Shown here one piece after another: positions 59,120-64,000 of a stretch of DNA of 64,000 nt. The DNA is from Cyclaneusma minus (taxonomy: Eukaryota; Ascomycota; Leotiomycetes; Marthamycetales; Marthamycetaceae), in NCBI GenBank assembly GCA_037179335.1, contig JAKZHN010000019.1, forward strand, positions 310,001 through 374,000. Direction: 5' to 3'. The notes beneath the pieces were generated by a model. The model was not told the origin of the DNA. It saw nothing but the letters and a program-made list of their open reading frames with translations, and did not search any database. Both the position numbers and the translations under genes were made by a program. Within the stretch, counting starts at the first letter, position 1. Each line of letters opens with the position of its first letter.

Positions 59120-59828
59120 TTTGGCGGTTTGTGTGGAAGAGATGCTGGGAAGAGATGCTGGCGCTGTTTTGTGGAGAGGTGTGGAAGAGAAATGCGATTG
59201 GCGATAAGGAGGGGAGATCGGAGGGGGACTCAATTGCACTAGATGGGTCGTGGTTGCGTGGTTGTGCTTTGGGTCTTGTGCGCGAGTTTTCCTTCCTCGA
59301 AATTATTTTTTTGCGAACTTTTGGCGGTTGGCGGAAGTTTGCGCTAGGCTGCTTTCGAACGGCGCCGCTGTTGCGCCCTCTGTCGACGTGCGACAAATTC
59401 TGCCGAGATGGATATAACCCCCCAATTCCAATAAGCTTCCACGAGTATGGATTTTACTACATTCTATAGAATTATACTCTTGAGCGCCTGTGTGTTTGAA
59501 GCGCGCTACTAATTTCTCGTACAAGCATATATCTGAGCAGAGACACAGAATTTGAGCCTAGGCATTTGCTGGCACTTCAGACACGGCAAACAGTCGAGCA
59601 ATGTTTATGAAAGAACCCTTCTCGGAGGTCTCGGTTTGTCGGATTCATACGGACTCAAGATTCGATCTCCCTTCGATCATCCGTGGAATCCCTGACTGGG
59701 AAATCAAATTGTCAAGTCGCAAGTTCCAGATTCGGCCAGGTTCATAACGGGGAATGAATTTCTCGCTCCAGTCTACTAGAGTACACTCTACCCACCCTCC
59801 CAATCAATGCCACTATTCATTCTCACCC
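59120..59828. other. Intergenic between NHP2 and QCR8, nothing recognised
   Basis: Holds the NHP2 promoter and the 3' UTR of QCR8. No coding signature. Confidence 0.4.
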
Positions 59829-60577
59829 TTACTCCTCGTCAGCGTAGAGCGCACGACCCTCCTTGGAGTTCAAGAACTCGTTTCTGTCAATGGAGGTCAG
59901 CTTTATGTCCCTATCAAGCCCAAACTCCCATCCAGGAAGCAGCACGTACCGCTCGATAGCCCACTGCATGGTGAAGTAGGCAATGACGAAAGGAGGCACA
60001 ACGTAGAGGAATTGGGCGCTGGATCGGCGGAAGGTGTTGAAGACGGCGGCGTTCAATGCACCAGCAAAGGGCTTTTGTCGGTTGGAGGAAAGAGCGTAGG
60101 CCTTGACGCCCTTCTGTGGTTGAGAACCTGTTGGAGGATGGCATCAGCCCCTGTGTCATCCCAGATGTGCCCTTCCCCGCAGATGTTCCTCCCGATACTC
60201 TTCGCCTATCGAGTCGTCCTCCTCAAGCTGACAAATGACGTTCGCCGTGGCACATTTTGTAGATCGTAGGCGTTGCCATTGTTCATTCGATCGGTCGTGA
60301 TGTCGTCGAAGGCGCCGCCCCTCGAGCCAGCATCGGTCCACCGGGAAGAGCCGATTGCTTACCAAAGTTACCCCAAGGTCCCAAGTAGCTAAAAGCAAAG
60401 GTCAGCATCATCTTCAACACAGCTTCCAGATCGAAGCGCAAGTAATACGGCATTATCGTTTCACAGAAACATCAGGGGAGCGGGCGGCACTCACTGTCCG
60501 TATTTTCCAATCTCCTCACCACCACCAGATCGAAGAGCCTGGGTGGCCCTCATGGCAAGTCTCTGAGTAGGTCTCAT
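59829..60577 (-). CDS. QCR8: Cytochrome bc1 complex subunit 8, four exons
   Basis: Ubiquinone-binding-protein subunit of respiratory complex III in the mitochondrial inner membrane. Exons in coding order are 60577-60495, 60388-60363 (only 26 bp), 60127-59950 and 59883-59829; introns of 106, 235 and 66 bp are GT-AG. The 113-residue product runs MRPTQRLAMRATQ, then YLGPWGN, then the family motifs KGVKAYALSSNRQKPFAGA and FNTFRRSSAQFLYVVPPF, a membrane segment FVIAYFTMQWA, and IERNEFLNSKEGRA spanning the last intron. The length equals the usual Qcr8 size. It is divergently transcribed from PHB1 with 237 bp between the start codons. The 26-bp exon is easily missed by gene finders. Confidence 0.9.
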
Positions 60578-60814
60578 GGCGCCGGTATTGCAAGACTTTC
60601 GTGCGGGTGCTCAAAGGTGTTGCTGATGGCACGAAAGGAAGTCGGGAGTTGGGTCATCGAAATCGGATTCGAAACTCGGATCAACCTCAGGCCGAAGGTG
60701 GCACTAGCGCAAAATGGACCGACCTCACTTCCATTTCTTCTAGAGCTCTAGCAAGCTATCCAGCTCGTCGCCTCTTCAACCCTTTTCGCCATTCCCGCAA
60801 ATTGATAATTCAAG
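60578..60814. promoter_or_regulatory. 237-bp bidirectional promoter, QCR8 and PHB1
   Basis: The two start codons face away from each other across 237 bp with no intervening gene, so both core promoters and 5' UTRs must lie here. No TATA box is obvious. Confidence 0.6.
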
Positions 60815-61748
60815 ATGGCCAACGCTCTGAGAGGAATCTACCAGCTGTCCGTACCGCTCGGTATCGGCGCCGCTTTGGTCTCGCAATCCATGTACGATGT
60901 CAAAGGTGGCACCCGCGCCGTCATCTTCGATCGTCTGAAGGGAGTCAAGGACGAGGTTGTGAACGAGGGAACCCATTTCCTCATTCCCTGGTTACAGAAG
61001 TCTATTGTCTACGATGTGCGGACGAAGCCAAGGAACATTTCTACGACGACCGGTAGCAAGGACTTGCAGATGGTGAGCTTAACGCTCAGAGTGTTGCACC
61101 GTCCGGAGGTGAAGGCGTTGCCCAAGATCTACCAGGTATGCTTTTATTATCATTGATATTTCACACGAGAAACTATCCTCGAATCTCTCGGTTCATGAAT
61201 TGTAAACTAATCCATTCGCTCCACAGAACCTCGGTCAAGACTACGACGAGCGTGTCCTCCCCTCCATCGGCAACGAAGTCCTCAAAGCCATCGTCGCCCA
61301 ATTCGACGCCGCCGAGCTAATCACCCAACGTGAAGTCGTCTCCAACCGCATCCGCTCCGACCTCCTCAAGCGCGCCCAAGAATTCAACATCGCGCTCGAA
61401 GACGTATCCATCACCCACATGACCTTCGGTAAAGAATTCACACGTGCCGTCGAGCAAAAGCAAATCGCCCAACAAGATGCCGAGCGTGCCCGCTTTATCG
61501 TTGAGAAGGCCGAGCAGGAGAGACAAGCCAACGTCATCCGCGCCGAGGGAGAAGCCGAGTCCGCAGAGACTATTTCCAAGGCAGTGGCGAAGGCGGGTGA
61601 TGGCTTGATTATGATTAGACGTATTGATGCTTCGAGGGAGATTGCGCAGACGTTGGCGAATAACCCGAATGTTACGTATTTGCCTGGTGGCGGAAATGGC
61701 GAAGGCGGAAAGGAGGGAGGAAAGTTTTTGCTGGGTTTGAGATCGTAG
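60815..61748 (+). CDS. PHB1: Prohibitin-1, two exons
   Basis: Subunit of the ring-shaped prohibitin complex of the mitochondrial inner membrane, which stabilises membrane proteins and regulates the m-AAA protease. Exons 60815-61135 and 61227-61748, intron 91 bp (gtatgc...ccacag), phase 0, give 280 residues. The N-terminal hydrophobic segment ([16 protein letters not shown]) is the membrane anchor. The PHB/SPFH domain follows, with [35 protein letters not shown] and [11 protein letters not shown]-terminal coiled coil comes after [20 protein letters not shown] and includes [15 protein letters not shown]. The tail is Gly-rich. Length and order match PHB1 rather than PHB2, which is longer at the N-terminus. 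Confidence 0.94.
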
Positions 61749-63090
61749 GGGGGAATCGAGGAAGAGTTGTAACAATATTGTGGGGTATAACTATCCTCTC
61801 TAATCTCACTCTGGCGTGGCGTATGGGAAAACAATGACCGATTTTTGATGAAATGATGACTCTACTACGCTTTCTTTTCCGAACCGTGACCACTTTAAAG
61901 GCCCGGAAGCTCATGCTTGTCCAGTAGTCTGAGGGCACAAATCTCGGAAGGCGGAATGGCTTATATATCCAATATACTAACTCTTCACTGATGAGATTTA
62001 AGGATGTTCAAGCAATGGAAGGCATGTGTCTCGCCCCTGGACCTTCTAGTCCGCCAGGCTGGCTTACACTTGGTAGTTCCTGGCAGTCTGAGAGCTTCCA
62101 TAATCCAGAGACTGGGAATGTAGTCCTTGAATGGGTTGTTTTCCGTTCAAGGGATGAAGCCTACTCGTCTCTTGAGCATTTCACTTCCTAGGGTGTGCTT
62201 GTCAGGTCCTGTGGCGATCCGCCAGGAGTTCCCTTCGGATTTTGTCATATCTGGACCTCGTCATGCGTAGATTTGACACCATAGCCCCATGAAGTTTTCA
62301 TTGATGGCAATATATTCCAGCCAAAAAGTATATAGATCGTGTTGCTGGGCGAAGACTCTTAGTAGTCCAGCCCAGTCCAGTCCATCCCGAGGCTCGAACA
62401 GGGGTTGCGCACCATTCTAGCCAAAAGATCACTTTCAATTCCCGATTTGTATATCATGCGAAAGTCACGCTCAAGGGCTGTCCAACGCATGTCGAACTAT
62501 CAGAAACGAACTTGGTTTGCGGTCGTGGTGGGGAACAGCGATATTCTTGGTATGGGTAGTCCAGGAGGGAGGAGGGGGAGGATCGTCGATGTGCAACAAA
62601 GGGAAATTTTGAAGTTCGGTCACTTGATTGGTCCTAATCAGCGGAGTGTTTTTTGATCTTGAGAATTCTTGTGTCGGTGGTGAAGGGTTTGCTATCGAGA
62701 GGTAGATGTGGACATGGGGAGGGGAGTCGTCCTCGACAGGAGAGACCTATATCTCGGCAGTTTTTTTTTTCAGGAATTAGGTAACCTCAAACTGAGCAGG
62801 AAGCACTCCTTCTCTAGGGAGATGTCAAATTCAGACCGCCTCAACTCAATGACCCTCATGCATCTTAGGTACATCTGGAGCTGTAAATTGCAAAATGGAT
62901 GGATGGTTGTCGAGGCATTTCTTTCGCTCGGTTCGATGACTCTCATCCCAAAAAAGGTCTACCTAGTTGTGTAATATACCGACAGTCTCGAAAAGAATGC
63001 TCGAATTGGTAGCCAATTGCCAAAGCCAGCAAAAAAGGAAAACAAAATCTCACCAGATAAGGAAGCTGTGCATAGTAGGAAAAGGTTAAG
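61749..63090. other. Intergenic between convergent genes, nothing recognised
   Basis: 1.3 kb of normal-composition DNA with a few short open frames lacking family features. ccagcccagtccagtcc-type short repeats occur at about 62360-62385. Confidence 0.4.
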
Positions 63091-64000
63091 TTAAATGAGA
63101 GTAATCTTGTAAGGAAACTCGTCATCGCCCGGCAAAGACTCGTAGAAGCCCTCATCTTGGACGAAGCAGGATTTCGCCCCTATCTGGCCGCTTTTGATCA
63201 GCTCGTCAATCATCCCGTCAATTCTTGCAGAGCTGAAGTCCCAGAGGAAACGTCCAACACGAGAATAGGTTCCCTGTTTTGCCGTCGGTCGAAGTATCAA
63301 ACCTGATGTATCTGCTAGAACCAAAAGAAAGAAAGACGTCGTGTAGATTCTCTTTCCAGTCTTAGGATACCCGTCGTAATCTTCCCATTGGATAGCATCC
63401 GCCGCCGCCGTAGACTGAAGGATGTCGAAGTCCAACTGTAATTCTCCACGACGAGTATGCCGGGGATACTTGACGAGACTGACAATCCGTATTAAAGGAC
63501 TCGTCATTATTGGTAATGCAGCAAACTTGATTTGTCCAAATGCGTCTGCAGTCAAAAGCTCAAGTCGTGGTTTGAGGATACGCGTTCTCATTCTTTTATA
63601 TTCGAACACAATATAGGTAACTGGCCCATTCATCGATGCCCACGACCATGAAGGCGCACGGTAGCGTTCTGGGAGTGGCCGGTGTTTAGCTTTCTTGGTC
63701 TTTGAGATGAACCATAAGAGCTGCTTTGCGAGATCCAGTTGGCAAGTTGGGAATCGTTCTTCTTCTAGTTGAACATCCGCATACCATATTCCAGCAGCGT
63801 AGACGTAAGTGTGAGACCGATTGAGGTGTTCATGGAAAAGACGTGCTACGCCAGAGAGTGCAACTAGCTTGTCTTCTTCTTTCGTCAAATCCGTTTGCGT
63901 ATAGTATTTGATCACACTATACCACGTTGATAGATTCAGCGCAGTGAGTCGGGAACCACAATCGCCGATACCGGGGTACAAGCTGCGCTTATCTCTCATT
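63091..64000 (-). CDS. HET-type (heterokaryon incompatibility) protein, C-terminal part, 5' end outside the window
   Basis: Open on the minus strand from the window edge to the stop at 63091-63093, about 300 residues. It has the conserved C-terminal landmarks of fungal HET proteins: WYSVIKYYTQTDLT, EEDKLVALSGVARLF, YAAGIWYADV, LAKQLLWFI and ERYRAPSWSWASMNGPV. The HET domain itself normally precedes these and would lie beyond the edge, so the apparent first Met is probably not the true start. Such proteins are often involved in non-self recognition and programmed cell death on hyphal fusion, but most family members are untested. The remaining 150 residues are variable. Confidence 0.8.
   Translation of the reverse strand, partial: MRDKRSLYPGIGDCGSRLTALNLSTWYSVIKYYTQTDLTKEEDKLVALSGVARLFHEHLNRSHTYVYAAGIWYADVQLEEERFPTCQLDLAKQLLWFISKTKKAKHRPLPERYRAPSWSWASMNGPVTYIVFEYKRMRTRILKPRLELLTADAFGQIKFAALPIMTSPLIRIVSLVKYPRHTRRGELQLDFDILQSTAAADAIQWEDYDGYPKTGKRIYTTSFFLLVLADTSGLILRPTAKQGTYSRVGRFLWDFSSARIDGMIDELIKSGQIGAKSCFVQDEGFYESLPGDDEFPYKITLI

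Noticed and set aside
62405..62974. Short open frames downstream of PHB1
   Set aside because: Under 90 codons, without splice context, motif or compositional support.
1..64000. tRNA or rRNA genes
   Set aside because: I looked for tRNA-like A and B boxes with flanking complementarity and for rRNA-like segments and saw none convincing; a covariance-model scan could still find some.

Overview
The window looks like nuclear DNA of a filamentous ascomycete (Pezizomycotina). The genes carry short GT-AG introns of mostly 50-130 bp. They include an L-rhamnonate dehydratase beside a Zn2Cys6 regulator, a fungal-type carboxylesterase, a HET-type incompatibility protein and typical fungal QCR8, PHB1, NHP2 and eL22 genes. 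Long A+T-rich stretches hold transposons degraded almost only by C-to-T and G-to-A changes, as expected from repeat-induced point mutation (RIP). I cannot name the species or class from sequence alone.

Layout. 1-7.3 kb: RIP-degraded island containing the 5' part of a minus-strand Ty3/Gypsy element. 7.3-9.0 kb: transition zone with a truncated, frameshifted Hsp70-like pseudogene. 9.1-14.4 kb: L-rhamnonate dehydratase (minus) divergent from a Zn2Cys6 transcription factor (plus). 14.65-18.83 kb: gene-free array of diverged repeat units of roughly 300-400 bp, each with a TATA-like box. 18.83-40.95 kb: nested transposon island. It holds a minus-strand Gypsy with 189-bp LTRs, an inserted 3.28-kb DNA transposon with long terminal inverted repeats and an 8-bp target duplication, a pair of palindromic MITE-like repeats, and a complete plus-strand Gypsy with 226-bp LTRs and a 5-bp target duplication. 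40.95-45.0 kb: the same TATA-bearing repeat array resumes in the same orientation, so the island appears to have split one array. 45.3-64 kb: ordinary gene-rich DNA.

The right-hand genes are: eL22 (minus); two small hydrophilic proteins (plus); a hypothetical protein (plus); a secreted carboxylesterase (minus); a REX3-type RNA exonuclease (minus); a small three-exon hydrophobic protein (plus); NHP2 (minus); QCR8 (minus) divergent from PHB1 (plus); and the C-terminal part of a HET-type protein running off the right edge (minus).

Functional links. Rhamnonate dehydratase and its divergent neighbour suggest a sugar-catabolism gene with its own regulator. QCR8 and PHB1, both mitochondrial inner-membrane proteins, share a 237-bp divergent promoter. 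eL22, NHP2 and REX3 all belong to ribosome or RNA maturation. The feature I find least explained by known categories is the tandem array of TATA-bearing units: about 20 promoter-like modules with no evident genes, some with a CACGTG box 30-60 bp upstream of the TATA box. Exon boundaries below were deduced by eye from splice consensus, frame and family knowledge; no search or alignment software was run.
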